Of a stretch of DNA of 64,000 nucleotides, positions 27,161 through 37,434 are shown piece by piece. Each line of letters starts with the position of its first letter. Position 1 is the first letter of the stretch. The translations under genes were made by a program, and so were the position numbers. Under the pieces are notes generated by a model. It saw nothing but the letters and a program-made list of their open reading frames with translations. It did no database searches and was not told the DNA's origin. Location of the stretch: contig CAITYF010000122.1 in assembly GCA_903896545.1 (NCBI GenBank), forward strand, positions 31,806-95,805, written 5' to 3'. The DNA comes from an uncultured Myxococcales bacterium. Lineage in GTDB: Bacteria > Myxococcota_A > UBA9042.

Positions 27161-27251
27161 AAGATCGCGTTTGCTGCAAATTGTGCAGTTTCTATGGGCT
27201 TGCCGCGGCGAAAGCTTGCCCAGATCCGTGGAAATTGCTACTCAGGCTGCC

Positions 27252-28556
27252 GTGAATGCGACCAACTACAGTCTGCTTGATGCGTCGTTCGCCGAGGAAG
27301 CTCAACGGTTCGATGCCACCGATCCGCTGGCGGCGTATCGCGCGGAATTCCTACGCCCGGTGACGCCGGAAGGAAAGCCGATCCTGCATTTTGCCGGTCA
27401 TTCCCTTGGCTTGCAGCCGCGTCAGGTGCGGGAATCGATCCAGGAAGTGCTGGATGACTGGGCGAATCTGGGCGTGGAAGGCCACTTCGCCGCGCGACGC
27501 CCGTGGGTCACGTACCACGAGCTGATGACGGACGCGACGGCGCGTCTGGTCGGCGCCAAGCCAGAAGAAGTCGTGGTGATGAACACGCTGACGGTGAACG
27601 TTCACCTGATGATGGTGTCGTTTTACCGTCCAACTTCCAAACGGTTTCGCATTCTGATTGAAGGTGGTGCATTTCCATCTGACCAGTATGCGGTTGCTTC
27701 ACAAGCGCAATTTCATGGTTTTGACCCAGCAGTCGCGATCCAGGAGCTTCGACCGCGGCTGGGTGAGACCACGCTGCGAGACGCGGACATCCTCGACACC
27801 ATCGCGCGTGACGGTGAACACATCGCGCTGATTCTGCTGGGCAACTGCAATTACTTGACCGGTCAGAGATTTGACATGGCAGCGATCACCCGCGCCGGAC
27901 ACGCGCAGGGCTGCTTCGTCGGTTTCGACCTCGCGCACGGCGCGGCTAATCTGCTTTTGAACTTGCACGACGATGGACCGGACTTCGCCGTGTGGTGCAA
28001 CTACAAGTACCTGAACGCGGGCCCCGGTGGACTAGGTGGTGTGTTTGTTCACGAACGCCACTTGAACCGCACAGATATACCGCGTTTTGCCGGATGGTGG
28101 GGGCACGATAAGACGGCGCGATTCCAGATGGGCCCAGAATTCCAGCCGATGCCGACCGCTGACGCCTGGCTGCTTTCCAATCCGCCGATTCTCGCGCTTG
28201 CGGCGTTGCGCGCGTCGATGGCGCTGTTTGACGCCGCCGGCATGCCCGCGCTGACGAAAAAAGCGGCGTGGCTCAGCGATTTTCTGTATCGACAACTGCA
28301 GACACTGCCGGACGGCGCCGTCACTGTGCTCACGCCCGCGGAGCCGAACCGCCGCGGCACGATGTTGACCCTGCGCGTGCCGGGTAAGGCAGCAGAACTC
28401 GTTGGCTTCTTGCAACGGCACGGCGCGGAAGTCGATTTGCGTCGTCCGGACATCGTGCGCATTGCCCCCGTCCCGCTGTACACCGCGGCGCGCGACGTCG
28501 CTGAGCTTGGCGTGCTTCTGCGTGCCTTTTGGAGCGAAGATGGCGAATCCCACTGA
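27252..28556 (+). CDS. kynU: Kynureninase
   Basis: A 434-residue PLP enzyme of aminotransferase class V fold. N-terminal D-P-L-A-A-Y-R-A-E-F and F-A-G-H-S-L-G-L are family signatures. The PLP Lys is in C-N-Y-K-Y-L-N-A-G-P-G, and F-A-G-W-W-G-H follows. It cleaves kynurenine or 3-hydroxykynurenine to (hydroxy)anthranilate plus alanine. The frame runs far upstream, but homology starts around GTG 27252; GTG 27228 is an alternative and neither has a strong ribosome-binding site. The last 17 bp overlap the start of kmo. Together with kmo it forms the tryptophan/kynurenine catabolic or NAD-precursor route; no tryptophan dioxygenase gene is in the window. Confidence 0.93.
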   Translation: MNATNYSLLDASFAEEAQRFDATDPLAAYRAEFLRPVTPEGKPILHFAGHSLGLQPRQVRESIQEVLDDWANLGVEGHFAARRPWVTYHELMTDATARLVGAKPEEVVVMNTLTVNVHLMMVSFYRPTSKRFRILIEGGAFPSDQYAVASQAQFHGFDPAVAIQELRPRLGETTLRDADILDTIARDGEHIALILLGNCNYLTGQRFDMAAITRAGHAQGCFVGFDLAHGAANLLLNLHDDGPDFAVWCNYKYLNAGPGGLGGVFVHERHLNRTDIPRFAGWWGHDKTARFQMGPEFQPMPTADAWLLSNPPILALAALRASMALFDAAGMPALTKKAAWLSDFLYRQLQTLPDGAVTVLTPAEPNRRGTMLTLRVPGKAAELVGFLQRHGAEVDLRRPDIVRIAPVPLYTAARDVAELGVLLRAFWSEDGESH

Positions 28557-29958
28557 CATCACGCTGATTGGCGCAGGTCCCGTTGGCAGCTTGCTGGCGC
28601 TCGCGCTGGCGCAACGCGGTTTGAATGTGGAGGTGTTTGAGCGCCGCCACGACATGCGCCGCCACACGATTTCTGCGGGTCGATCGATCAATCTGGCGGT
28701 CTCGGCTCGCGGTTTGCACGCGCTGCACAAGGTGGGGCTGGACGACGCTGTGCTCGCGCAGACGGTGCCGATGTTCGGCCGTTCCTTGCACGCTCTCGAC
28801 GGCACCACCCGCGTGTTGCGCTATGGTCGTGACGACTCCGAACACATCAACAGCATGTCGCGCGGCGGTCTGAATCAGCTGCTGATGACCGAGGCGGAGA
28901 AGACTGGCCGCGTCCAGTTCCATTTTCGCCAGCGGCTTCAGGCGGTCGATTTGGCGACGCGCACGCTGACGCTGGTCGACGAGTATGCCGGCACGCAGCG
29001 CGATCTCGTCGCGCCTGTGGTGATCGGCACAGACGGCAGCGCCTCGGTGTTGCGCGCGGCGCTTGTCGCGCAGGCGGGCGCCGAGGTCAGCGAGTCGTTG
29101 CTTTCGGCCGGCTACAAAGAACTCACGATGCCCGCGCTGCGGCACCGCATGGGCGATCCCTTTGCGGATGGCAAGTCGATCGGCCACTTTGCGATGTACC
29201 CCAACGCGCTGCACATCTGGCCGCGCGGTCGGTTCATGCTGATTGCGCTCGCTAATCCGGACGGCACGTTCACTTGCACACTTTTCCTGCCGCACAGCGC
29301 GGGTCCCGACCCGTCGTTTGCCGATCTGACCGATGACGCGTCGGTCGAGGCGTTCTTCGCCCGCTGGTTCCCCGATTTCGTCGCGCTCGTGCCGGACCTC
29401 CTCACGCAGTTCCGCCAAGCGCCTCTCGGTCAAATGGTGACGGTGAAGGCGGCTCCGTGGACCTCCGGTGCGTACGCCCTCTGTGGCGACGCGGCGCACG
29501 CCATCGTTCCGTTCTTTGGGCAGGGCATGAACGCTGGCTTTGAGGACGTCGACGTGCTGACTGATCTTCTGGATGCCGCGCCGCAGCCGACCGACTGGAC
29601 GGATCTGCTCGGCCGATTTGGCGCAGCACGCAAGCCCAACACCGACGCCATCGCGGACCTCGCGGTCGAGAATTTCATCGAAATGCGCGACAAGGTCGCC
29701 GATCCGGCGTTCCTCGTGCAGCGCGCTGTGGAAGCGGAACTCGACAAACGGCTGGCCGGACGCTATCGCTCGCGGTATCAGCTCGTGGCGTTTACCCGCG
29801 TGCCTTACCGCGTAGCGCTGGAAGCGGGCGCGATCCAGGCCGAAGTGCTCGCCGCTGTCTGTGCTGGCAAAGCGTCCGCGGCAGAAGTGGACTTGGACGC
29901 GGCTGAGGCCGCCATGCGCGAGAAGCTGTTGCCGTATCTGGCTGCGCACGGCCTGTAA
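28540..29958 (+). CDS. kmo: Kynurenine 3-monooxygenase
   Basis: A 472-residue FAD-dependent aromatic hydroxylase. The N-terminal Rossmann motif is G-A-G-P-V-G-S-L-L, and the KMO signature R-R-H-T-I-S-A-G-R-S-I-N-L-A follows at ~40-53. The second FAD motif is C-G-D-A-A-H-A-I-V-P-F-F-G-Q-G-M-N-A-G. It hydroxylates L-kynurenine to 3-hydroxykynurenine with NADPH and O2. The start at 28540 is supported by GGAGCGAAG immediately upstream inside the kynU 3' end. It lies in the operon kynU-kmo-SDR and lacks an obvious C-terminal membrane anchor, unlike mitochondrial KMO. Confidence 0.93.
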   Translation: MANPTDITLIGAGPVGSLLALALAQRGLNVEVFERRHDMRRHTISAGRSINLAVSARGLHALHKVGLDDAVLAQTVPMFGRSLHALDGTTRVLRYGRDDSEHINSMSRGGLNQLLMTEAEKTGRVQFHFRQRLQAVDLATRTLTLVDEYAGTQRDLVAPVVIGTDGSASVLRAALVAQAGAEVSESLLSAGYKELTMPALRHRMGDPFADGKSIGHFAMYPNALHIWPRGRFMLIALANPDGTFTCTLFLPHSAGPDPSFADLTDDASVEAFFARWFPDFVALVPDLLTQFRQAPLGQMVTVKAAPWTSGAYALCGDAAHAIVPFFGQGMNAGFEDVDVLTDLLDAAPQPTDWTDLLGRFGAARKPNTDAIADLAVENFIEMRDKVADPAFLVQRAVEAELDKRLAGRYRSRYQLVAFTRVPYRVALEAGAIQAEVLAAVCAGKASAAEVDLDAAEAAMREKLLPYLAAHGL

Positions 29959-29973
29959 CAGGAGACCGATCGA

Positions 29974-30711
29974 ATGGATTTGGCGATTACGGGCAAGCGC
30001 GCGCTGGTTTTGGGCGCGTCGGCGGGCTTGGGAAGGGCGGTTGCTGAGGCGCTTGTGCAAGAGGGCGTACGTGTGGCGATTGTCAGCCGCGATGCCGCAC
30101 GCATCACGGCGACGGCAGCTGCGATCGGGGCCGAATGCGCGTTTGCATTGGACCTGGACGCACCGCGCGCCGGGCGCGATGCCGTGGAACGCGCGATTGC
30201 GGCTCTGGGCGGCCTCGACATCGTCGTGGTCAACACGGGCGGGCCGGCCAAGGCGCACTTTGCCGACGTCACCGTTGGCGCCTGGGAAGCCGGCTTTCAG
30301 AGCCTCTTTGTGAGCGCCGTCGAGACGATTCAGACCGCGTTGCCGGGCATGCGCGCGCAAAAATGGGGGCGCATCCTCCTGGTCACCTCGGTTGCCGCCA
30401 AAGAGCCGATGCCCGCGCTGACCGTTTCCAACGCGCTTCGCGCCGGGCTTCTGGGCCTCACCAAGTCGCTTTCCGATGAAGTGGCGTGCGACGGCGTCAC
30501 CGTCAACGCGCTGCTGCCCGGATTCACGCGCACGTCGCGGATGGCGCAACTCGGCATCGTCGACGCGCACATCGCGGCGCAAGTTCCGGCGCGGCGCATG
30601 GGGGAACCAGCCGAATTTGCCGCGCTTGCCGCATTTCTCGCTTCCCAGCCAGCTGCGTACATCACAGGTCAGGCCATCGCGTGTGATGGCGGCTGGCTGC
30701 GCTCGACCTGA
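29974..30711 (+). CDS. Atypical short-chain dehydrogenase/reductase (FabG-like)
   Basis: A 245-residue SDR with the cofactor loop G-A-S-A-G-L-G near residue 15. The usual N-N-A-G is N-T-G-G-P-A. The catalytic Ser region is present (V-T-S-V-A-A), but where classical SDRs have Y-x-x-x-K this protein reads S-N-A-L-R, so both Tyr and Lys are replaced. I recall a BKR-like SDR subgroup with the same N-T-G-G-P feature, so it is probably a real but divergent subgroup. Third gene of the kynurenine operon, 15 bp after kmo, with an AGGAG ribosome-binding site. Substrate unknown; it may not be a classical reductase. Confidence 0.82.
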   Translation: MDLAITGKRALVLGASAGLGRAVAEALVQEGVRVAIVSRDAARITATAAAIGAECAFALDLDAPRAGRDAVERAIAALGGLDIVVVNTGGPAKAHFADVTVGAWEAGFQSLFVSAVETIQTALPGMRAQKWGRILLVTSVAAKEPMPALTVSNALRAGLLGLTKSLSDEVACDGVTVNALLPGFTRTSRMAQLGIVDAHIAAQVPARRMGEPAEFAALAAFLASQPAAYITGQAIACDGGWLRST

Positions 30712-30734
30712 CCTCGCCAATTCCTGGGTGTCTC

Positions 30735-31757
30735 ATGCGTATTCTCTTCACATCCTGTTGTGTTCTGAGCCTCCTTTTGCCCGCATTTCTCGGTGCGAGA
30801 CCTGCCCGCGCAGACGACGACATCGCGCCCGAAGACCTGCGTGAAAAGGCCCTGGCCGCCTCAAGCGCTGCCGAAGGCTGGAAGGCGAACGCCACGTTTG
30901 GCTCCACGTTTTCCTTCAACCAATCGTCCAGCGTCGTCGGCTCACCGGACGGCGTCTCCTTGCAACTCGGCCTTCTCGTTGACGGTCAAGCGGCCTACGT
31001 TTCCGGTCGCCACACGTGGACAAGCACGCTGAAGGGCGTCTACTCCGAGTCCAAGACGCCGGTCCTCGATCGCTTCGTCAAATCGTCCGACGGCCTGGAC
31101 CTGACGACGACCTACACGTTTCGGCTCGAGGCCATCAAGTGGATTGGTCCGTACGCGCGCGGCCGGTTCTCGACGCAGATGGCGCCCGGCTACCTCGTCA
31201 AGCCTGCGGACTACAAGGTGAAGTGGCAACAGACCGATGGTTCATCGACCGTTTCCTCCTACGGCGCGCAGGAATTTGTCCAGCTGACCGGCGCGTTTGA
31301 TCCCATGCTCATCGGCGAATCTGTTGGTCTTTTTGCCAATCCGACCGAGTCTGAAGCGGTGACGGTGAAGCTGAAGCTCGGCGTCGGTACGCAGCAGTTG
31401 ATCTCGTCCTGGGGCTATGCGCTGGTTGATGACGCGAAGACGCCGGAAGTGGAAGTCAAGGCGATCCACGCCGCGGTTCAGGCGGGCGGAGAAGCCGAAG
31501 CGCAGGCGTACGGTCAGGTCTCCGCTGAGTTGAAGTGGAAAGCCAAGGCCTCATTCTTCATGCCTGTTTACACGAGCATCACCGGCACGCCGACGGGGCT
31601 CGACGCCTTGAACAGCGACTTCAGCGTCAGTGCGTCGTACAAGCTCGCCAAGTGGCTGTCGCTGGACTACGTCTTCTCCGCGAAGCGCGTTCCACTGGTG
31701 AGCGACAAGTGGCAGGTACAAAACGGCGCTGTCGTGACGGCTGGATTCAATCTGTAG
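30735..31757 (+). CDS. Exported outer-membrane-type protein, DUF3078-like
   Basis: A 340-residue protein with a signal peptide (cleavage near residue 26, A-R-A-D). The mature part has alternating beta strands and starts with a W-K-A-N-A-T-F-G-S-T-F-S-F-N-Q-S-S pattern close to the DUF3078 family, ending in aromatic/hydrophobic F-N-L as many outer-membrane barrels do. Function unknown. It follows the SDR gene by 23 bp and precedes thiC by 78 bp; whether it is part of either unit is not clear. Confidence 0.65.
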   Translation: MRILFTSCCVLSLLLPAFLGARPARADDDIAPEDLREKALAASSAAEGWKANATFGSTFSFNQSSSVVGSPDGVSLQLGLLVDGQAAYVSGRHTWTSTLKGVYSESKTPVLDRFVKSSDGLDLTTTYTFRLEAIKWIGPYARGRFSTQMAPGYLVKPADYKVKWQQTDGSSTVSSYGAQEFVQLTGAFDPMLIGESVGLFANPTESEAVTVKLKLGVGTQQLISSWGYALVDDAKTPEVEVKAIHAAVQAGGEAEAQAYGQVSAELKWKAKASFFMPVYTSITGTPTGLDALNSDFSVSASYKLAKWLSLDYVFSAKRVPLVSDKWQVQNGAVVTAGFNL

Positions 31758-31835
31758 CGTCGCGAACACTGGTAAACCTGCTAGACTCGCGCGCCTGCGA
31801 TCGCTACCGCGCGATGCCGCAGTGAGGAGAAGTGA

Positions 31836-33473
<1,638 letters not shown>

Positions 33474-33557
33474 GTTGTGCGTGTTCGACATCAACGCCGA
33501 ATGCGCCCATGCTCCTCGCTCGCGCCGCGCTTGTCGCCGCGCCGATGAGGAGTTCCG

Positions 33558-33668
33558 ATGCCAAAAGGCGAACAGAAAGCGGCCAAGACCAACAAGCCCA
33601 AGCTGACCACTGCTGAAAAGCAGAAGAAAAAGAAAGAAAAGGTCGCGGCGAAGAAGTCGTACGAGTAG
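33558..33668 (+). CDS. 36-residue Lys-rich basic protein
   Basis: A short frame beginning M-P-K-G-E-Q-K with 14 Lys out of 36 residues and a K-K-K-K-E-K stretch, ending S-Y-E. GAGGAG sits 6-7 nt upstream of the ATG, and the frame is Lys-coded by AAG/AAA rather than random. Small M-P-K-G-x-x-K proteins of this kind occur as uncharacterised genes in proteobacteria. It may be a nucleic-acid-binding peptide. It lies 84 bp after thiC and just before the 119-bp repeat. Confidence 0.6.
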   Translation: MPKGEQKAAKTNKPKLTTAEKQKKKKEKVAAKKSYE

Positions 33669-33689
33669 CTTCGAATCCTGACCCCATTC

Positions 33690-33808
33690 GAGTACCAAAC
33701 TGAACAGGGTGAGAGCTGTCGCCTTTCGGACTGGGACCGCGAAGCGTGCACCTCCGGTGGCACGCCGCGGTGCCGGCGTCTGGGACGTTGAAATTCGGTC
33801 AGCGTGTA
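33690..33808 (+). repeat. Dispersed 119-bp repeat, copy 1
   Basis: Aligns without gaps to 43453-43571 with about 12 mismatches in 119 bp (roughly 90 percent identity), including an unbroken 25-base block around CGGACTGGGACCGCGAAGCG. It ends inside the last codons of the convergent membrane protein gene. On the minus strand an open frame crosses both copies, but nearly all differences change the amino acid, which argues against a conserved peptide. Confidence 0.8.
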
Positions 33809-35832
33809 GGCTTCAGCCGGAACAGCCGCACCGGGACCGGCTTGCCGCCAAAGGCGTCGACGTGCGCGTAGGGCGTCAGCGCCGTCTCTGCAAGCTGCGT
33901 GAGCCCCGCTGTGTGCCGTACGTCCGCGCAGTGCGTTTTGTACCACGCGAGTTCGGTTGCATTGCGGGACTTCAATTCGGCGGTTTCCACGAGCGCGCAC
34001 GCTGAACCCTCGTAGTACAGGCGACACGCGCCGGGAAGCGCGGCGAGGTCGTCCGCCGAGTCCACACGTGCAAACGTGATGTCAGGGAACGCCGCCACGA
34101 GAGGGCTACGCGGCAGGTCGAGGCAACAATCGACGTCGTTGCCTTGCGTCTGCCCGCGGGTCACTGCCACTTGCGCGACGGTGCACCCAGCCGGCTGCTG
34201 CGCCAGTTGCCCGCGAAGCCATTCGAACTCTTCTTGAAACGTGTACTTCACCTGCCAAGCCGGCCGCGCCACCAGAACCACCGCGATGAGCAGAAGTGGC
34301 GTGACCCACGCGCGGCGCGCCAGAGGCGCGAGGCCCAGCGCCGCCAGAAGCGTGATCATGGGCAGTACGGGCAGGTAGTAACGCGCCATGATGAAGTCGT
34401 ACGGGCTGCGCGCGATGCCCAGCGGAATCGTCAGGAAGGTGGCGACGGCCAGAATCGTCAGCATCGGCTCTTGGCGCAGGCCGACTACGAGCCCCGCCAG
34501 CAGCGCGAGTCCCACGATGGGGCCAATCCAACCCGGCGCGGCAAAAAGCAGGCGTTGCATCCCGGGCAAAAAGTCATGCATCGCTTGGGCGCGGTCCGCA
34601 GCGGCCGGAATCGGCGTGCCTTGTTCCAGGACAGCCGCTTGCACCAACGGCAGCACGACAGTGAGCACCAGCGCCAGAACGCCAAGCCAGAGCAGGGTTG
34701 CGAGCATGCGACGCGTCACGGGCAGCGGCGGAACCGTGCGGTCGACAAGCAGCGACCAGCCCGCGATCGCCGCCAAAGGCGCCACCGCGTCTACGCGCGT
34801 CAGGGCGGTCACGAGCGCGAGAACGACCGCAAGCAGTCCGAGAAGCGCCACGTCGAGTCGGCGGGACGCGCGCTGCGCCGCTTGCCAGGCTGCCAGCGCC
34901 GCCAGAAACGCAAACGCGGCGAGGACGTGCTCGGACGCGGAGTTCGTCAGCCGCACGTGGAGGGGCAGGACCGAAAGCAGCGCCGACGCGAGCAACGCGG
35001 TTCGCAGCGGAAGCGCCCGTTGCCGGAGCGCCACAAGCCAGATCGGTGGGATGAGCGCGCCCAAAACGGCGTTTGTCACAAAAAGCGTGTTCTCTCCGTG
35101 GAATGCCGCGCCACGCAAGATCCACTGCAACGCAAGATGACCTGTACCATATCGGTCTACTTGCGGAATTTCGCGCGGCCCCAGCACCGTCGTGTACCAA
35201 TTGCTCAGCGTCGGTGGCACTGCGAACCGCAGCAGCAGCGCCAGAACGCCGACGCTGAGGCCAGCCACCCACCAGCGTAGCTCCTCCCGCCGCAACGGCG
35301 TCGGCAGCCGCAGCACGCGCCGCCATGCCAGCGCCAGCCACGCCAGAAGTCCGAGAAACGCTGCCAGTTCGAGCGCCGCCGTCGCCGTCATCAGGCTGAC
35401 ATTCGTGTGCGGAACCGTCTGCACGCCGCGCGGCACGGGCTTCTGCGCGGCAGGAAAGTCGGGATTCTGCGCTGAGTTCTCGATCAGGCGCGCTGTCTGC
35501 GGGCATTGCCGCGTGAACCCAGGCAGGTCCAGCGGCGCAAGGCGTCCGTCTTCACCTTGGATGCACGCCCGTGGCGTCCAGCGCAGGATCACGTTTTTGT
35601 CGCCTTTGTGCCAGACCTGCGCGATTTCACTGGCGTCGACACGCTGATCGGCGAGCGCGCAATCGCCCGCAGGAAGCGCCTGCAGCCGCGTGTACAGCGT
35701 CTGGTTCGTCTCCGCGCTGACCACCCACGCGCACGGCGCAGCGCAAACCGGCAGCGCCGTCAGAAGACCAAAGAGAAACATCAGGCTGGGAGTGGTAATA
35801 CGCTGAAACTGATAGAGAATGGTGACGCGCAT
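33799..35832 (-). CDS. Polytopic membrane protein with Cys-rich N- and C-terminal periplasmic domains (family copy 3)
   Basis: A 677-residue protein: an N-terminal signal segment to about residue 33, a ~110-residue domain beginning C-A-W-V-V-S and containing T-P-R-A-C, ten or more helices, then a C-terminal domain with C-T-V-A-Q-V, D-V-D-C-C-L-D-L and L-Y-Y-E-G-S-A-C. It matches copy 2 (18460-20442) from end to end, including R-S-P-[YF]-D-F-I-M and the terminal H-x-D-A-F-G. A GT39-like membrane glycosyltransferase is the best guess. ATG 35832 gives a long signal region; ATG 35781 is an alternative. The frame extends about 870 bp further upstream but is non-homologous there and antisense to the EamA gene. 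Confidence 0.75.
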   Translation of the reverse strand: MRVTILYQFQRITTPSLMFLFGLLTALPVCAAPCAWVVSAETNQTLYTRLQALPAGDCALADQRVDASEIAQVWHKGDKNVILRWTPRACIQGEDGRLAPLDLPGFTRQCPQTARLIENSAQNPDFPAAQKPVPRGVQTVPHTNVSLMTATAALELAAFLGLLAWLALAWRRVLRLPTPLRREELRWWVAGLSVGVLALLLRFAVPPTLSNWYTTVLGPREIPQVDRYGTGHLALQWILRGAAFHGENTLFVTNAVLGALIPPIWLVALRQRALPLRTALLASALLSVLPLHVRLTNSASEHVLAAFAFLAALAAWQAAQRASRRLDVALLGLLAVVLALVTALTRVDAVAPLAAIAGWSLLVDRTVPPLPVTRRMLATLLWLGVLALVLTVVLPLVQAAVLEQGTPIPAAADRAQAMHDFLPGMQRLLFAAPGWIGPIVGLALLAGLVVGLRQEPMLTILAVATFLTIPLGIARSPYDFIMARYYLPVLPMITLLAALGLAPLARRAWVTPLLLIAVVLVARPAWQVKYTFQEEFEWLRGQLAQQPAGCTVAQVAVTRGQTQGNDVDCCLDLPRSPLVAAFPDITFARVDSADDLAALPGACRLYYEGSACALVETAELKSRNATELAWYKTHCADVRHTAGLTQLAETALTPYAHVDAFGGKPVPVRLFRLKPTR

Positions 35833-35946
35833 CGGTGCCAGTCTACAGGCCCGTCCGCGACGAGGCAAGCGCCGCGTCGTTTGCACAAAAAGCCGTGTTA
35901 CGTCAGGCTCCGCCGCCCGCAGCCAAGGCGCGGGCAGGGTGCGTGG

Positions 35947-36819
35947 ATGATGTGGCTGGGCGAAATCATGGCGTTGGGCTGCGCGCTGACCTGGGCGATC
36001 GCGGTCCTGCTGTTTCGCGACATCGGTGCGATCGACGCGCGTGGCTTGAATTTCTTCAAGAATACTGCCGCCGTCGTGCTCCTCGCGATCACGATGCTCG
36101 TCATGGGGCGGCACATCGACTGGAACCGCTCGACCTCGGACTGGTTGCTGCTTTCGGGCAGCGCGATACTCGGCATTACCATCGGCGATTCCCTGTTTTT
36201 TGCTGGCCTGCAGCGCATTGGCGCCAACCTCGCTGCCGTCACCGATTGCGTGTACGCGCCGATCGTCGTCGCCCTCTCCGTGCTCGTGCTGCACGAACCG
36301 GTGACCCGTGGGCTGATGCTCGGTGCGCCGCTCGTGGCCGCCGGGCTGGTCGTCGTGACGTGGCAAAAGCCAGGCGGCGTCGCGATTGACCGCCTCGGCG
36401 TCGCCTACGCGATCGGCGGCGTCATCGCCACGGCGCTTGGCGTCGTCATGGCCAAGCCGATCCTCGAACGATCCGACCTGATCGAAGCGACGACCATTCG
36501 CCTCGCCGTCGCTGCCGTGACGCTGTTGCCCATTCAGGCGATGACCGGGCGCTGGAAACTGACCTTCGCGCTGTTCAAACCGCAGCCTTTGTGGCGCAAA
36601 ATGTTGCCAGCAGTCGTCGTCGGTCCTTACGTGTCGATGCTGCTCTGGTTGGGCGGCCTGAAATACGCGCCGGTCTCCCGCGCGGCGCTGCTGAACCAAA
36701 TGGCGACGGTGTTTCTGCTGTTGCTCTCGCGGTTTGTCGGCGGGGAAGTGGTGCCGCGTCGGCGTTGGGTTGGCGCGGGCCTGGCGCTCTCGGGCGCGCT
36801 GTGTGTGCTATCGGGCTGA
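35947..36819 (+). CDS. EamA/DMT family transporter
   Basis: A 290-residue protein with ten hydrophobic helices as two EamA repeats (residues ~5-135 and ~150-288). The first repeat has G-D-S-L-F-F-A-G-L and the typical V-L-H-E-P at its end, the second A-L-L-N-Q-M-A-T-V-F. It probably exports a metabolite; substrate unknown. The start is the first of two adjacent ATGs where homology begins; the frame is open upstream. It is followed 27 bp later by a NUDIX gene, the second EamA/NUDIX neighbourhood in this window. Confidence 0.87.
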   Translation: MMWLGEIMALGCALTWAIAVLLFRDIGAIDARGLNFFKNTAAVVLLAITMLVMGRHIDWNRSTSDWLLLSGSAILGITIGDSLFFAGLQRIGANLAAVTDCVYAPIVVALSVLVLHEPVTRGLMLGAPLVAAGLVVVTWQKPGGVAIDRLGVAYAIGGVIATALGVVMAKPILERSDLIEATTIRLAVAAVTLLPIQAMTGRWKLTFALFKPQPLWRKMLPAVVVGPYVSMLLWLGGLKYAPVSRAALLNQMATVFLLLLSRFVGGEVVPRRRWVGAGLALSGALCVLSG

Positions 36820-36846
36820 CTGATTCCCTGCCCGTGACGAGGACGA

Positions 36847-37416
36847 ATGTCGCGACCTTGGCAGGAACATTCTGCTGAAACTCTGCTGGAAACCCGCGTT
36901 TTCGCGGTTCGTTCGCTGCGGCGGACCAGTCCACGCGATGGCAACGTGCACGAATTCTGGGTCATCGATCCGCCCAACTGGGTGAACGTCGTCGCGCTGA
37001 CAGAAGACGGTCAGATCGTGTTGATCGACCAGTGGCGCCACGGATCGCGCTCAGTCGTACTCGAAATTCCCGGCGGAATGCGCGATCCGGGTGAAGACGC
37101 GCTGACCGCAGCGAAGCGCGAACTGCTGGAAGAAACTGGCTACGCGTCCGATGACTGGCAGTGGATCGGCGAAGTGCTGCCCAATCCGGCGATTCAGAGT
37201 AACCGCTGTGCGACGTTTCTCGCGCGTAACGCCAAGAAGGTCGCTGAGACGCATTTTGATACCACCGAAGAGTGCGTCCTGCGCCTGGAGCCTGCTGATT
37301 CGGCCGCAGATCTGGTCCGCACGGGCGTCATTGACCACGCGCTGGTGCTCGCGGCATTGAATTTCGCTTTCCTGCGCGGTGCCCTGCCGTTTCAACCGGT
37401 TGCGCCCGCGCCCTGA
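36847..37416 (+). CDS. NUDIX hydrolase, ADP-sugar pyrophosphatase type
   Basis: A 189-residue protein with a textbook NUDIX box G-G-M-R-D-P-G-E ... R-E-L-L-E-E-T-G-Y at residues ~75-98. An N-terminal beta domain precedes it, and the box lies after E-I-P-G as in ADP-ribose pyrophosphatases (NudF-like). It likely hydrolyses ADP-ribose or a related nucleotide sugar. It sits between EamA (27-bp gap) and GNAT (18-bp gap), consistent with a three-gene unit. Confidence 0.9.
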   Translation: MSRPWQEHSAETLLETRVFAVRSLRRTSPRDGNVHEFWVIDPPNWVNVVALTEDGQIVLIDQWRHGSRSVVLEIPGGMRDPGEDALTAAKRELLEETGYASDDWQWIGEVLPNPAIQSNRCATFLARNAKKVAETHFDTTEECVLRLEPADSAADLVRTGVIDHALVLAALNFAFLRGALPFQPVAPAP

Positions 37417-37434
37417 CTGGAGGACCCCCTCGCC

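Noticed and set aside
27174..27188. Short inverted repeat CTGCA-AATTG-TGCAG upstream of kynU
   Set aside because: The arms are only 5 bp, which is expected by chance in this length; the nearby 12-bp palindrome is the stronger operator candidate.
26352..27251. N-terminal extension of kynureninase
   Set aside because: The extra ~300 residues are antisense to the TetR and CoA-binding genes and absent from the family.
33491..34027. Minus-strand open frame crossing repeat copy 1, similar to one across copy 2
   Set aside because: The shared peptide is explained by the DNA repeat. Most base differences between copies change the amino acid, so there is no sign of protein-level selection.
35833..36699. 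N-terminal extension of the third membrane protein copy
   Set aside because: The upstream part of the frame is antisense to the EamA gene, is rich in Arg/Gln/His/Asp without domains, and precedes a clear signal peptide start.
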